Source: Micromonospora sp. MA102 (GTDB lineage Bacteria > Actinomycetota > Actinomycetes > Mycobacteriales > Micromonosporaceae). From it: a DNA stretch of 64,000 nucleotides. This document shows, piece by piece, positions 41,338-50,592 of the stretch (the first letter of the stretch is position 1; each line of letters begins with the position of its first letter). The stretch spans positions 94,292-158,291 of the forward strand of contig NZ_JAMWEG010000014.1 of assembly GCF_025460765.1 (NCBI RefSeq), in the 5' to 3' direction. The notes under the pieces were generated by a model, which saw only the letters and a program-made list of their open reading frames with translations, did no database searches and was not told where the DNA came from. Both the position numbers and the translations under genes were made by a program.

Positions 41338-44040
41338 TCAGCGGCGCAGGGTGAGGATCAGGTCGGCCACCAGGGCGGTCCACCCGGTCTGGTGCCAGGC
41401 GCCCAGGCCGGCGCCGTTGTCGCCGTGAAAATATTCCGGGAAGCAGATCAGGTCCCGCCAGTCCGGGTGGGTCTGGAAGAGCTGGGCCGCGCCGTAGATC
41501 GGCCGCCGGCCCCAGCCGTCCCGGGTGAACAGCGAGATGAGCCGCGCGGACAGGTCGTCGGCGATCTCGTCGAGGGTGCGCTTCACCCCGGACCGGGTCG
41601 GATATTCCACCTGGAGGTCGTCGCCGAAGAAGGCGGCGTGGTCCCGCAGCGCGCTGATCAGCAGGAAATTGGTCGGCATCCAGATCGGGCCGCGCCAGTT
41701 GGAGTTGCCGCCGAACAGGCCGCTCGTCGACTCGGCCGGCTCGTAGCCGACGCTGAACTCCTGGCCGCCGAGCGTGACCGTGAACGGCTTGTCCAGGTGG
41801 GCGCGGGAGAGCGTGCGCAGCCCGTACTCGGACAGGAACTCGTCGGTGTCGAGCATCCGGGCGAGCAGGCGCACCACCTGGTCGGGGCCGACCATGGACA
41901 GCAGGCGCTGCTGCCGGCCGTCCGGGCCGAGCCGGCGGGCGCCGATCACCTCGGCGTACTCGGGGCGGTTGGTGAGGAACCAGCGCAGCCGCGCGCCCAG
42001 CTCGGGCAGCCGGCGCAGGGTGCGCGCGGTGAGCCGGGTGACCGCCGCGAGGGGCAGCAGCCCCACCACCGAGCGGACCTTCAGCGGCACCTTCGTGCCG
42101 TCGGCCTGCCGCAGCACGTCGTAGAAGAACGCGTCCTCGTCGTCCCAGAGCCCCTGGTCGTACGCGGCCGCGGCGATGTACGCGAAGTGCTCGAAGAACT
42201 TCGTCGCCGTGTCCACGTACGCCCGGTCGTGCTCGGCCAGCACGACGGCCATGTCGAGCAGGTTGAGCGCGTACATGGCCATCCAGCCGGTGCCGTCGGA
42301 CTGCTCCAGCACACCGGCCACCGGCAGCGCGGCGGAGCGGTCGAACGGACCGACGTTGTCCAGCCCGAGGAAGCCGCCCTCGAAGACGTTGTTGCCGCCG
42401 GTGTCCTTCCGGTTGACCCACCAGGTGAAGTTGAGCAGCAGCTTGTGCATCACCCGGGCCAGGAACTCGTGGTCGCGGGAGCCGTCGATCTCGAACACCT
42501 TGAGCGCCGCCCAGGCGTGCACCGGCGGGTTCACGTCCCCGAACGCCCACTCGTACGCCGGGATCTGCCCGTTCGGGTGCAGGTACCACTCGCGGAGCAG
42601 GAGCAGCAGCTGCTCCTTGGCGAAGCCCGGGTCGACCCGGGCGATCGTGACGCAGTGGAAGGCCAGGTCCCAGGCGGCGTACCAGGGGTATTCCCACGGG
42701 TCCGGCATGGAGATCACGTCGAAGCTGTTCATGTGCCACCAGGCGCTGTTGCGCCCGTGGCGGCGGCCGGCCGGCGGTGGCGTGGAGCCCGGGTCGCCCT
42801 CCAGCCACCGCTTCACGTCGAAGTGGTAGAACTGCTTGCCCCACATCAGCCCGGCGATGGCCTGCCGGGCGACCAGCGCCTCGTCGGCGGTCGCGGCGCC
42901 CGGGATGACGCTGTCGAAGAAGCGGTTCGCCTCGGCGCGCCGCGCCCAGAGCACCGTGTCGAACCCGTCGCCCAGGTCGGCCGGGGGCGGGGGGTCACCC
43001 GCCGGGGGCGGTGCGGTGCGGGTCAGCCGCAGCCGGATCTGCCGCTGCCCGCCGGCGGGCACGTCCAGCACGTAGTGCAGCGCCCCCTTGGTCCCCTCCC
43101 GGTCCGGGTTGACGGTGGCCGCGCCGGCGACCACGTGGTCGTTGATCCCGTCCTTCGGGTACGCCGACCGCCCGGGCAGCCCCCACAGCCGCTCGGCGTT
43201 GGTGTCGTTGTCACAGAGCAGCGGCGTGGGCGCGCCGTCGCCCTCCAGCAGGAGCTGGCCGAGCACCCAGTGCTCCCCCACCAGCCGCGAGCCGGCACCG
43301 GTCAGCTTCGGCACCCGGTCGCCGCCGGGCAGCCCCCAGGCCCAGGTGTTGCGGAACCAGAGGGTGGGTAGCACGTGCAGGGTCTCGTCGGTGTCCCCCC
43401 GGTTGGCCACCGTGATCAGCACGCACAGGTCGGTCGGGGACGCCTTGGCGTAGTCGACGGTGACCGCCCAGTAGCGGTCGTCGTCGAAGATCCCCGTGTC
43501 GACCAGCTCGTATTCCGTGTCGTCCCGGCCGCGCAGCGCGTTCACGGCGACCAGCTCGTCGTAGGGGAAGGCGGCCTGCGGGTAGTGGTAGCGCCAGCGC
43601 ATCCAGGAGTGGGTGGGCGTGGAGTCCTCGTACCACCAGTACTCCTTCACGTCCTCCCCGTGGTTGCCGCCGTCGCCGCCGAGGCCGAACATCCGCTCCT
43701 TGAGGATCGGGTCCCGCCCGTTCCACAGGGCGAGGGCGAAGCAGAACGTCTGCCGGTCGTCGCAGACGCCCGCCATGCCGTCCTCGTTCCACCGGTAGGC
43801 TCGGGACCGCGCGTGATCGTGGGGGAAGTAGTCCCAGGCCGTGCCGTGTTCGCTGTAGTCCTCCCGTACCGTCCCCCACGCCCGCTCGGACAGATAGGGA
43901 CCCCATGCGCGCCAGTCCTGCTCCCCGGCGTCGGCCTGGGCGAGCCGGTGCCGCTCGGGGTCGGGGGTCGCGGAGGTCGGGCGGTCAGTGATCACCTGCA
44001 CATCTTCGACGCCCCCGGGGTACTTCTCCACAGGGGCCAT
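41338..44040 (-). CDS. GH63-like (MGH1-type) alpha-glycosidase
   Basis: A 900-residue cytoplasmic glycoside hydrolase related to GH63 and mannosylglycerate hydrolase MGH1. The all-helical (alpha/alpha)6 catalytic part covers the C-terminal two thirds. Recognisable motifs are NSAWWHMNSFDVISMPDPWEYPWYAAWD (cut here to its key residues: the Trp cluster and Asp in AAWD), GQIPAYEWAFGDVNPPVHAWA and the C-terminal GGNSNWRGPIWMPTNFLL. No signal peptide is present. It diverges from the amylo-alpha-1,6-glucosidase with 42 nt between starts, so a role in intracellular glucan or compatible-solute breakdown is likely. ATG 44040 lacks a strong ribosome site; a GTG near 44000 is an alternative. Confidence 0.82.
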   Translation of the reverse strand: MAPVEKYPGGVEDVQVITDRPTSATPDPERHRLAQADAGEQDWRAWGPYLSERAWGTVREDYSEHGTAWDYFPHDHARSRAYRWNEDGMAGVCDDRQTFCFALALWNGRDPILKERMFGLGGDGGNHGEDVKEYWWYEDSTPTHSWMRWRYHYPQAAFPYDELVAVNALRGRDDTEYELVDTGIFDDDRYWAVTVDYAKASPTDLCVLITVANRGDTDETLHVLPTLWFRNTWAWGLPGGDRVPKLTGAGSRLVGEHWVLGQLLLEGDGAPTPLLCDNDTNAERLWGLPGRSAYPKDGINDHVVAGAATVNPDREGTKGALHYVLDVPAGGQRQIRLRLTRTAPPPAGDPPPPADLGDGFDTVLWARRAEANRFFDSVIPGAATADEALVARQAIAGLMWGKQFYHFDVKRWLEGDPGSTPPPAGRRHGRNSAWWHMNSFDVISMPDPWEYPWYAAWDLAFHCVTIARVDPGFAKEQLLLLLREWYLHPNGQIPAYEWAFGDVNPPVHAWAALKVFEIDGSRDHEFLARVMHKLLLNFTWWVNRKDTGGNNVFEGGFLGLDNVGPFDRSAALPVAGVLEQSDGTGWMAMYALNLLDMAVVLAEHDRAYVDTATKFFEHFAYIAAAAYDQGLWDDEDAFFYDVLRQADGTKVPLKVRSVVGLLPLAAVTRLTARTLRRLPELGARLRWFLTNRPEYAEVIGARRLGPDGRQQRLLSMVGPDQVVRLLARMLDTDEFLSEYGLRTLSRAHLDKPFTVTLGGQEFSVGYEPAESTSGLFGGNSNWRGPIWMPTNFLLISALRDHAAFFGDDLQVEYPTRSGVKRTLDEIADDLSARLISLFTRDGWGRRPIYGAAQLFQTHPDWRDLICFPEYFHGDNGAGLGAWHQTGWTALVADLILTLRR

Positions 44041-44082
44041 TGTCGTCGTGGCGGGTGACACCCCGCCGGTGGTGGAGGAAAG

Positions 44083-46026
44083 TTGATCGACATTCGCTTC
44101 GGTCCGCAGGTCTGCGGGGAGCTGTCCGCCTCGTCGACGCGGGAGTGGCTGGTCACCGACGGGCGGGGCGGCTACGCCATGGGCACGGTCGCCGGGCTGC
44201 GCACCCGGCGCTACCACGGGCTGCTCGTGGTGGCCGGGGAGACGCCCGCCGCCCGCAAGGTCGGCCTGGTCAGCCTCGACCCGGCGGTGACCCTGCCGTC
44301 CGGGCGGCAGGTGCGGCTCGGCGCGCACGAGTGGTCCTCGGGTGTGGTCGACCCGCGCGGCTTCGAGCTGCTGGAGCGCTTCGACCTGACCGACGGGGTG
44401 CCCCGCTGGCGCTGGCGGGTCGGCGACGTGGTGATCGAGCGGGAGATCGCCATGGCGTACGGCCGGTCCTGCGTGGCGGTGGTCCACCGGTTGGTGTCCG
44501 GCGGCCCGGTCCGGCTGGACCTGGCGGCGGCCTGCACCTGGCGCGACGCGCACGGCGAGCGGCGGGCCGACGGCCCGACCCCGCGGCTGGAGGAGGTGGC
44601 CGGCGGCGCCGTGGTGGAGGGCGCGTACCGGCTGGCCGGGCCGGGCTGGACCCCCGAGGGGCAGTGGTGGCTCGGCGTGCGCCACCGGGAGGAGGGGGCG
44701 CGCGGGCTGCACCCCGACGAGGACCTCTGGTACGCGGGCCGGTTCTCCGGCGCCCTCGACGAGCCGGGCGCCGAGGTGTCCGTGCTGGCCTGGGCGGACG
44801 ACCTGGCCGAGGAGCCCCCGCCGGCCACCGCGCTGGTCGAGGCGGCCCGGCGGCGCCACCGTGCCGTGGTGGCCGCGGCGAAGCCGGACGACGACGTCGA
44901 CGCGACCCTCGCGCTGGCCGCCGACGCCTTCGTGGTGCACACCGCCACCGGCCCCGACGTGGTGGCCGGCTATCCCTGGTTCGGGGCCTGGTCGCGGGAC
45001 ACGATGACCTCCTACGAGGGGCTCTTCCTCCGCACCAACCGCGGCGACGAGGGCCGGGAGCTGCTGCGGGCGTACGCGGCCACGCTGTCGGAGGGGATGC
45101 TCGCCAACACCGCCGACACCGGGCGGGTGGAGCACAACACCGTCGACGCGACGCTGTGGTTCCTGCACGCGGTGCACCGGCACGTCACCGTCACCGGGGA
45201 CACCGACCTCGCCGTGGAGCTGCTGCCCGCGCTGGAGGCCGTGGTGGCCGCGCACGTGGCGGGCACCCGCTACGGCATCGGCGTCGACCCGGCCGACGGG
45301 CTGCTCACCCAGGGCGGGCCGCCCGACGTCGCGCTCACCTGGATGGACGCCCGCGTCTACGGGGTGCCGGTCACCCCGCGCACCGGCAAGCCGGTCGAGG
45401 TCAACGCGCTCTGGGTGAACGGGCTGGCCGGTCTCGCCGAGCTGGCCGAGCTGACCGGCCGGGACGCCACAGCGCTCCGGGCGCGGCACGCGCGGGCCGC
45501 CGCCGCGTTCCGGGAACGCTTCCCCACGCCGGCCGGCTGGCTGCACGACGTGGTCGACGCGCCGGCGCCCGCGTACCCGCTCGGCGGGGCGCCGCACCAC
45601 GACGACGACCTGCTCCGCCCCAACCAGTTGCTCGCCTGGTCGCTGCCGTACGCGCCCCTCGAACCGGACGAGGCCACCCTGCGCCGGGTCACCGAGGGGC
45701 TGTTCACCCCGCTCGGGCCGCGCAGCCTCTCCCCCGACTCCCCCGGCTTCGTGGGCCGGCACCGGGGCGGCCCGGCCGACCGGGACTCCGGCTACCACCA
45801 GGGCACGGTCTGGCCCTGGCTGATCGGGCCGTTCGTCGACGCGTACCGCCGGGCCGGCCTGCCCGTCGACGACCTGCTGGTGGGGCTGGAGGGGCACCTG
45901 ACCGAGTACGGCCTGGGCTCGGTGAGCGAGACCGCCGACGGGCTCGCCCCGCACGCCGCCACGGGCTGCCCGTTCCAGGCGTGGTCGGTGGCCGAGTTGC
46001 TGCGTGTCCGGCGCCTTCGCGGCTGA
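44083..46026 (+). CDS. Amylo-alpha-1,6-glucosidase (glycogen debranching enzyme)
   Basis: A 647-residue archaeal-type debranching enzyme. It removes alpha-1,6-linked glucose at branch points in glycogen-like polymers. The N-terminal domain (about 1-270) starts with REWLVTDGRGGYAMGTVAG and RRYHGLLV, hallmarks of the family. The catalytic (alpha/alpha)6 domain has YPWFGAWSRDTMTSYEG, TWMDARV and SGYHQGTVWPWLIGP; the general acid/base Asp and Glu of GH133 fall in these blocks. The start is TTG 44083, five nt after GGAGGAA; no ATG or GTG nearby fits. The GT4 gene follows in the same direction. Confidence 0.92.
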   Translation: MIDIRFGPQVCGELSASSTREWLVTDGRGGYAMGTVAGLRTRRYHGLLVVAGETPAARKVGLVSLDPAVTLPSGRQVRLGAHEWSSGVVDPRGFELLERFDLTDGVPRWRWRVGDVVIEREIAMAYGRSCVAVVHRLVSGGPVRLDLAAACTWRDAHGERRADGPTPRLEEVAGGAVVEGAYRLAGPGWTPEGQWWLGVRHREEGARGLHPDEDLWYAGRFSGALDEPGAEVSVLAWADDLAEEPPPATALVEAARRRHRAVVAAAKPDDDVDATLALAADAFVVHTATGPDVVAGYPWFGAWSRDTMTSYEGLFLRTNRGDEGRELLRAYAATLSEGMLANTADTGRVEHNTVDATLWFLHAVHRHVTVTGDTDLAVELLPALEAVVAAHVAGTRYGIGVDPADGLLTQGGPPDVALTWMDARVYGVPVTPRTGKPVEVNALWVNGLAGLAELAELTGRDATALRARHARAAAAFRERFPTPAGWLHDVVDAPAPAYPLGGAPHHDDDLLRPNQLLAWSLPYAPLEPDEATLRRVTEGLFTPLGPRSLSPDSPGFVGRHRGGPADRDSGYHQGTVWPWLIGPFVDAYRRAGLPVDDLLVGLEGHLTEYGLGSVSETADGLAPHAATGCPFQAWSVAELLRVRRLRG

Positions 46027-46157
46027 CGCGTTACAGACCGGCAACCGGCGCGTCGCCGCTGGTTATCGAGCGCTGGGCAGGATGGGCTGCGACCCCACGA
46101 CACGCCCGACGCGGTGCGCTCGGGCGGGTGCGGGAACCACAACTCAAAGGGGGCCGC

Positions 46158-47483
46158 ATGTCCGCTGACGCCGACGTGATCGACATCCAGCCCGCCCGGC
46201 GCCAGCGGGTGCTGATCCTCTCCTGGGAGTACCCACCCGTGCTCGTCGGTGGCCTCGGCCGCCACGTGCACGCGCTCTCCGTCGCCCTGGCCGCCGCCGG
46301 CCACGAGGTCACCGTCGTCGCCCGGCACGCCGAGGGCGCCCCCCTGGAGGAGTACGCCGAGGGCGTGCGCGTCCTGCGGGCCGCCGAGGACCCGGTCCGC
46401 TTCCCGCTGGCCACCGGATCGCTGCTGGCCTGGACCATGGCGTTCAACCACACCCTCACCCGGGCCGCCCTGCGCGCCGCCGAGTCCGGCGACTACGACG
46501 TCATCCACGCCCACGACTGGCTCGTCGCGCACACCGCCGTCACCCTGGCCGAGCACCTGGACCTGCCGCTGGTCACCACCATCCACGCCACCGAGGCCGG
46601 CCGGCACCAGGGCTGGCTGCCCGAGGAGATGAACCGCACCATCCACGGGGTCGAACACTGGCTGAGCAACGCCTCGACCCGGGTGATCGCCTGCTCGGGC
46701 TACATGCGTGACCAGGTGGGGCGGCTGTTCGACGTGCCGGCCGGGCGGATCGACGTGGTCCCCAACGGGGTCGACGACCGGGCCTGGCACGCCCGCCCGC
46801 GCGCCGTGTCCGCCGCCCGCGCCCGGTTCGCCGCCGGCGGCCCGCTGGTCGGGTACGCCGGCCGGCTGGTGTACGAGAAGGGCGTGCAGCACCTGGTGCA
46901 CGCCGTGCCGTACCTGCGGGACCGGCACCCCGGCCTGCGGGTGGTGATCGCCGGCGACGGCCCGTACCGGGACGAGTTGGTCGACCAGGCGCGCCGGCTG
47001 CACCTCGCCGAGACGGTCCGGTTCGCCGGTTTCCTGGACGCCACCCAGCTCCCGGCCGTCCTGGCCGCCACCGACGCGACGGTGGTCCCCAGCCTCTACG
47101 AGCCGTTCGGCATGATCGCCCTGGAGGCGGCCGCCGCGGGCGCGCCCCTCGCGGTCGCGGAGACCGGCGGCCTCGCCGAGATCGTCGAGTCCGGGGTGAC
47201 CGGCGTGACCTTCCCGCACGGTGACCCGGACGCGCTGGCCGGCGCGGTCGACCGGCTGCTCGGCGACGAGGTGTTCGCCCGCCGGGTCGCCCGCCGGGCC
47301 CGCACCGTGGTCGCCGAACGCTACGCGTGGTCCGCCATCGCCGCCCGGACCGCCGGCAGCTACGTCGCCGCCCGGCGGGAACACGGCGCGTTCCAGGCCC
47401 GCCGGGCGTCGGCGCTGCTGGCCGGTGGCCGCCCCGCCATCGCCATCCCGGAGGGCAATCTGCTGGCCGGCGCCGCGAGCTGA
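46158..47483 (+). CDS. GT4-family glycosyltransferase (glycogen synthase-like)
   Basis: A 441-residue cytoplasmic glycosyltransferase with the GT-B fold. The N-terminal domain starts with LILSWEYPPVLVGGLGRHVHALS, the Gly-rich donor loop typical of glycogen synthases and related GT4 enzymes. The C-terminal domain carries VGYAGRLVYEKGVQHLV and the EX7E motif in PSLYEPFGMIALEAAAAG. ATG 46158 follows AAGGGGG. Its neighbours, a debranching enzyme and a GH63-like hydrolase, point to alpha-glucan metabolism. Mycobacterial enzymes of this type make glycogen precursors from ADP-glucose or maltosyl-phosphate; which donor is used here cannot be told. Confidence 0.88.
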   Translation: MSADADVIDIQPARRQRVLILSWEYPPVLVGGLGRHVHALSVALAAAGHEVTVVARHAEGAPLEEYAEGVRVLRAAEDPVRFPLATGSLLAWTMAFNHTLTRAALRAAESGDYDVIHAHDWLVAHTAVTLAEHLDLPLVTTIHATEAGRHQGWLPEEMNRTIHGVEHWLSNASTRVIACSGYMRDQVGRLFDVPAGRIDVVPNGVDDRAWHARPRAVSAARARFAAGGPLVGYAGRLVYEKGVQHLVHAVPYLRDRHPGLRVVIAGDGPYRDELVDQARRLHLAETVRFAGFLDATQLPAVLAATDATVVPSLYEPFGMIALEAAAAGAPLAVAETGGLAEIVESGVTGVTFPHGDPDALAGAVDRLLGDEVFARRVARRARTVVAERYAWSAIAARTAGSYVAARREHGAFQARRASALLAGGRPAIAIPEGNLLAGAAS

Positions 47484-47559
47484 GCGTGCCGCCCCGCAGG
47501 GGATAGGTGTTGTCCGATCCGTTGGTTATTGTGGACATCGACCAGCGGTGAGGAGTGCG

Positions 47560-49581
47560 GTGCAGCAGGTAATGATCGCCGGCCGGTACCGCCTGCTCGA
47601 CCTGGTCGGACGCGGCGGGATGGGTCGGGTCTGGCGGGCCCGGGACGAGATGCTGCACCGCGAGGTGGCGGTGAAGCAGGTCGTGCCACCGGGCTGGCTC
47701 GCCGCGCACGAACGCGACGAGGTGCGCGGTCGGACCCTCCGCGAAGCGCGGGCGACCGCCCGGCTCAGCCACCCGAACGTGGTCCGGGTCTACGACGTGG
47801 TCCGGGTCGACGGCGACCCGTGGTTGGTGATGGAGTACGTCCCGTCCCGGTCGCTGCAGGAGATCATCGACTCGGACGGGCCGGTGGACCCGCGCCGGGC
47901 CGCCGGCATCGGGCTGGCGGTGCTGGCCGCGCTGCGCGCCGCGCACGAGGCGGGCGTGCTGCACCGGGACGTGAAGCCCGCCAACGTGCTGCTGGCCCGC
48001 GACGGCCGGGTGCTGCTCACCGACTTCGGGCTGGCCGTCTTCGACGGCGGCGACGGGATGATGACCCGCCCCGGCCTGGTCCTCGGCTCACCCCAGTACG
48101 TGGCCCCGGAGCGGGCGGCCGAGGGGGTGTCCAGCGTCGAGGCCGACCTGTGGTCGCTGGGCGCCACGCTGCACGCGGCCGTCGAGGGCCGCTCCCCGTA
48201 CGCCCGCAGCACCGCCATGGCCACGCTGGCCGCGCTGGCCAGCCAACCGCCGGACCCGGCGCCGCACGCCGGCCCGCTGGCGCCGGTGCTGGTCGGTCTG
48301 CTGCGCCGCGATCCGCGGCACCGGCTCGGCCACGACGACGCGGCCCGCCTGCTGGCCGCCGCCACCGCGCCGACCGTCGACGTGCCGTGCTGGCCCGCAG
48401 CCGGCGGCGCACCGCCCGCCACCGCGCCGGGTGGGGACGGCGACACCGCGCCGGGCAGCGGGTCGGGCTGGGACAGCGGCGGGGCGGCGGCCGTGCCACC
48501 GCCGGAGCGCGCCTTTCCCGACGTGATGCCGCCGGCCGCCGCCGCCCGCGAGTGGAGCCGCGCCGCCCGCCGGAGCGAATGGGCGCCCCCGGACGACGAG
48601 GCCACCCTGCCGCTGGCCCCGAGCCAGGCCGACCGCGGTGGCGGCTCCTCGCGGCCTGCGTCGGACGCGGCCGGCCTGCCCACGTCGACCGGCGGGCCGG
48701 CCGGCGCCTTCGCGATCCCCAGCGGCGCGGCCGGCACCTTCGCCGCTTCCGGTGGGGCGGACGGCACCGCCGCCAGCACCAGCGGGGCGGCCGGTGCCGC
48801 CGACGGCGGGGACGGCCCGACGGCCTTACCCGCGGGCGAGGCCGAGTGTCCGAGCCGGCGGCGCCGGGCGGCACTGCGCCGCTTGGCGCTCGCGGCGGCG
48901 GCCGTCGTGCTCGCCGTGGCGGCGGGGGTCGGCACCGCGCTGGCGGTCACCGACGACCACGACGGCCGGCCGGCCGGCGACCCGCACGGCGAGGGGCCGG
49001 GCGAGCCCTGGGGACACCCGGCCGGACCGCCGGGCGGCCCGCCCCCCGGTGTCCCACCGCCCCCGTTCCCGTGTGTCCGGCCCGAGGCGACGGGCAACCC
49101 GGTGCGGGCCGGCTCGCCACCCGCCGACGCGGGGCTCACCCTCCCGGCCGGCTGGGTCTGGTACGCCGACTCCGCCGGCTTCCGGGTCGCCGTGCCGGCC
49201 GGTTGGCTGGAGCTGAGGTCCGGCAGCACCACCTGCTTCCAGGACCCCGCCACCCGGCGGATCCTCGGCGTCGAGCCCTACCCGGGCGGCGATCCGCTGG
49301 GCCAGTTGCGGGCGGCCGAGCGGGATCTGACCACCGACGGCCGGCTGCCCGGCTACCAGAGGGTGCGGCTGGCGGCCGCCGGCGGCGGCGCCGAGTGGGA
49401 GTGCCGCTGGACGGCCCCGTACGGGGAGCGGATGCATGCGCTGCGGGTGCTGCCCGGCGACGCCGGCGGGTGGACGCTCGGGTGGACCACCTCCGACGCC
49501 GACTGGTCCGCCTCGGCGGGGCAGCTCGCGCTGATCCGGGACAGCTTCCGGTCGGGCCGGGCCACCCGAGCGGCCGGCTGA
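47560..49581 (+). CDS. Membrane Ser/Thr protein kinase (PASTA-less, with extracytoplasmic domain)
   Basis: A 673-residue receptor-type kinase. The GTG start at 47560 follows AGGAG; ATG 47572 is the alternative. The kinase domain (about 1-265) has the P-loop GRGGMGRVW, VAVKQV (K39), HRDVKPANV (D137) and DFG (D155), so it should be active. The juxtamembrane region (about 270-435) is long, of low complexity and rich in Ala, Gly, Pro. One transmembrane helix lies at about 441-465, followed by a Pro/Gly-rich linker and an external domain of about 150 residues (LPAGWVWYADSAGFRVAVPAGW), which resembles the small extracellular sensor domains of many actinobacterial kinases. It has no phosphatase partner nearby. 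Confidence 0.9.
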   Translation: MQQVMIAGRYRLLDLVGRGGMGRVWRARDEMLHREVAVKQVVPPGWLAAHERDEVRGRTLREARATARLSHPNVVRVYDVVRVDGDPWLVMEYVPSRSLQEIIDSDGPVDPRRAAGIGLAVLAALRAAHEAGVLHRDVKPANVLLARDGRVLLTDFGLAVFDGGDGMMTRPGLVLGSPQYVAPERAAEGVSSVEADLWSLGATLHAAVEGRSPYARSTAMATLAALASQPPDPAPHAGPLAPVLVGLLRRDPRHRLGHDDAARLLAAATAPTVDVPCWPAAGGAPPATAPGGDGDTAPGSGSGWDSGGAAAVPPPERAFPDVMPPAAAAREWSRAARRSEWAPPDDEATLPLAPSQADRGGGSSRPASDAAGLPTSTGGPAGAFAIPSGAAGTFAASGGADGTAASTSGAAGAADGGDGPTALPAGEAECPSRRRRAALRRLALAAAAVVLAVAAGVGTALAVTDDHDGRPAGDPHGEGPGEPWGHPAGPPGGPPPGVPPPPFPCVRPEATGNPVRAGSPPADAGLTLPAGWVWYADSAGFRVAVPAGWLELRSGSTTCFQDPATRRILGVEPYPGGDPLGQLRAAERDLTTDGRLPGYQRVRLAAAGGGAEWECRWTAPYGERMHALRVLPGDAGGWTLGWTTSDADWSASAGQLALIRDSFRSGRATRAAG

Positions 49582-49729
49582 CAACCCCGGCGTCCCATCA
49601 CCGACAGATAATCCGGTCCCGCCGGCCCGGAACGACATAATTCCTGATGATCCGGCGTCGCCCGCCGGGCGGCCCGTGGACCCCCCTCCCCAGTGGACCG
49701 TCCGGGTGATGCCCCGCGACCCGACGGCT

Positions 49730-49747
49730 AACTACAGTGGCGTAGTT
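49730..49747. promoter_or_regulatory. Operator-like inverted repeat upstream of the YdjM-like gene
   Basis: AACTAC-AGTGGC-GTAGTT, perfect 6-bp arms around 6 bp, 36 nt before the start codon at 49783. The AT content is high for the region, and the half-site CTAC..GTAG resembles operators of BlaI/MecI-type and other winged-helix repressors. A CTAACT that could serve as -10 overlaps the left arm. Confidence 0.5.
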
Positions 49748-49782
49748 TTGTCGATCAAGATCTCTGGGGAGGGCGAGCCGAG

Positions 49783-50592
49783 ATGATGGGACCGTCCCAC
49801 GCGCTGTCCGGCGCGGCGGTGTGGCTGACCGGCTCCTGGGCGCTGGACCAGTTCGCCGACTACCACCAGACGCCGCTCGCACTGGCGGTCGGCACCGCGG
49901 TCTGCGCGGGCGGGGCACTCTTCCCCGACCTCGACCTGTCCGGCAAGGTGACGCGCAACCAGGGCGGCGCCACCGTGGCGCGGACCTTCGGCGTGTTCAG
50001 CCTCTTCATCGCCGAGGTGATGGAGAAGATCTCGCTGGGCGTCTACTACGCGACCAAGCTGAGCCGGGACCCGCGCCGCAACAACGGGCACCGCACGCTC
50101 ACCCACACCATCCCGTTCACCCTGCTGGTCGGCTGGGGCACCACCGCGCTCTGCGCCGCGTACGGCAAGTGGGCGGTGGTCAGCATCCTCTTCTTCATGA
50201 TCGGTCTGGCGCTGCGCGGTCTCTTCGACGAGTGGGCCGAGCGGGCCGGGTGGGTGGTCGTCACGCTCCTGTCGGCGGCTGCGGCCTGGTTCACCTTCGC
50301 CAACCTGCCCGGCGACCGGGGCTATCCCCTCATCGGGACGGCGGTCGGGGTGGGCTGCTTCGTGCACATTCTCGGCGACATGATCACCAAGGCGGGGGTG
50401 CCCATCCTCTGGCCCATCCCGATCAAGCGGCGGATGTGGACGATGGTCGGGCTGCCCAACGGCATCGCCCTGCGCACCGGGAGCAAGGCCGAGACGATCG
50501 TGCTGCGCGCGGCGCTGACCGTGCTCGCCGTGCTGGCCGCGGTGGGGCTGGTCGCACCCTCGGTGCTGCACCGGTTCAACATCGAGGTGTGA
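49783..50592 (+). CDS. YdjM-like metal-dependent membrane hydrolase
   Basis: A 269-residue integral membrane protein of the YdjM (LexA-binding, metal-dependent hydrolase) family. Family marks: N-terminal GPSHALSGAAVWL, FPDLDLSGKVTR, the GHRTLTHTIPF motif with two histidines, and HILGDMITKAGVPILWP near the C-terminus, in which His and Asp residues would bind metal. Five or more hydrophobic segments are seen. ATG 49783 follows GGGGAGGG. The stop overlaps the start of the amidohydrolase gene (GTGA), so the two are translationally coupled. The function in actinobacteria is unknown. Confidence 0.85.
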   Translation: MMGPSHALSGAAVWLTGSWALDQFADYHQTPLALAVGTAVCAGGALFPDLDLSGKVTRNQGGATVARTFGVFSLFIAEVMEKISLGVYYATKLSRDPRRNNGHRTLTHTIPFTLLVGWGTTALCAAYGKWAVVSILFFMIGLALRGLFDEWAERAGWVVVTLLSAAAAWFTFANLPGDRGYPLIGTAVGVGCFVHILGDMITKAGVPILWPIPIKRRMWTMVGLPNGIALRTGSKAETIVLRAALTVLAVLAAVGLVAPSVLHRFNIEV

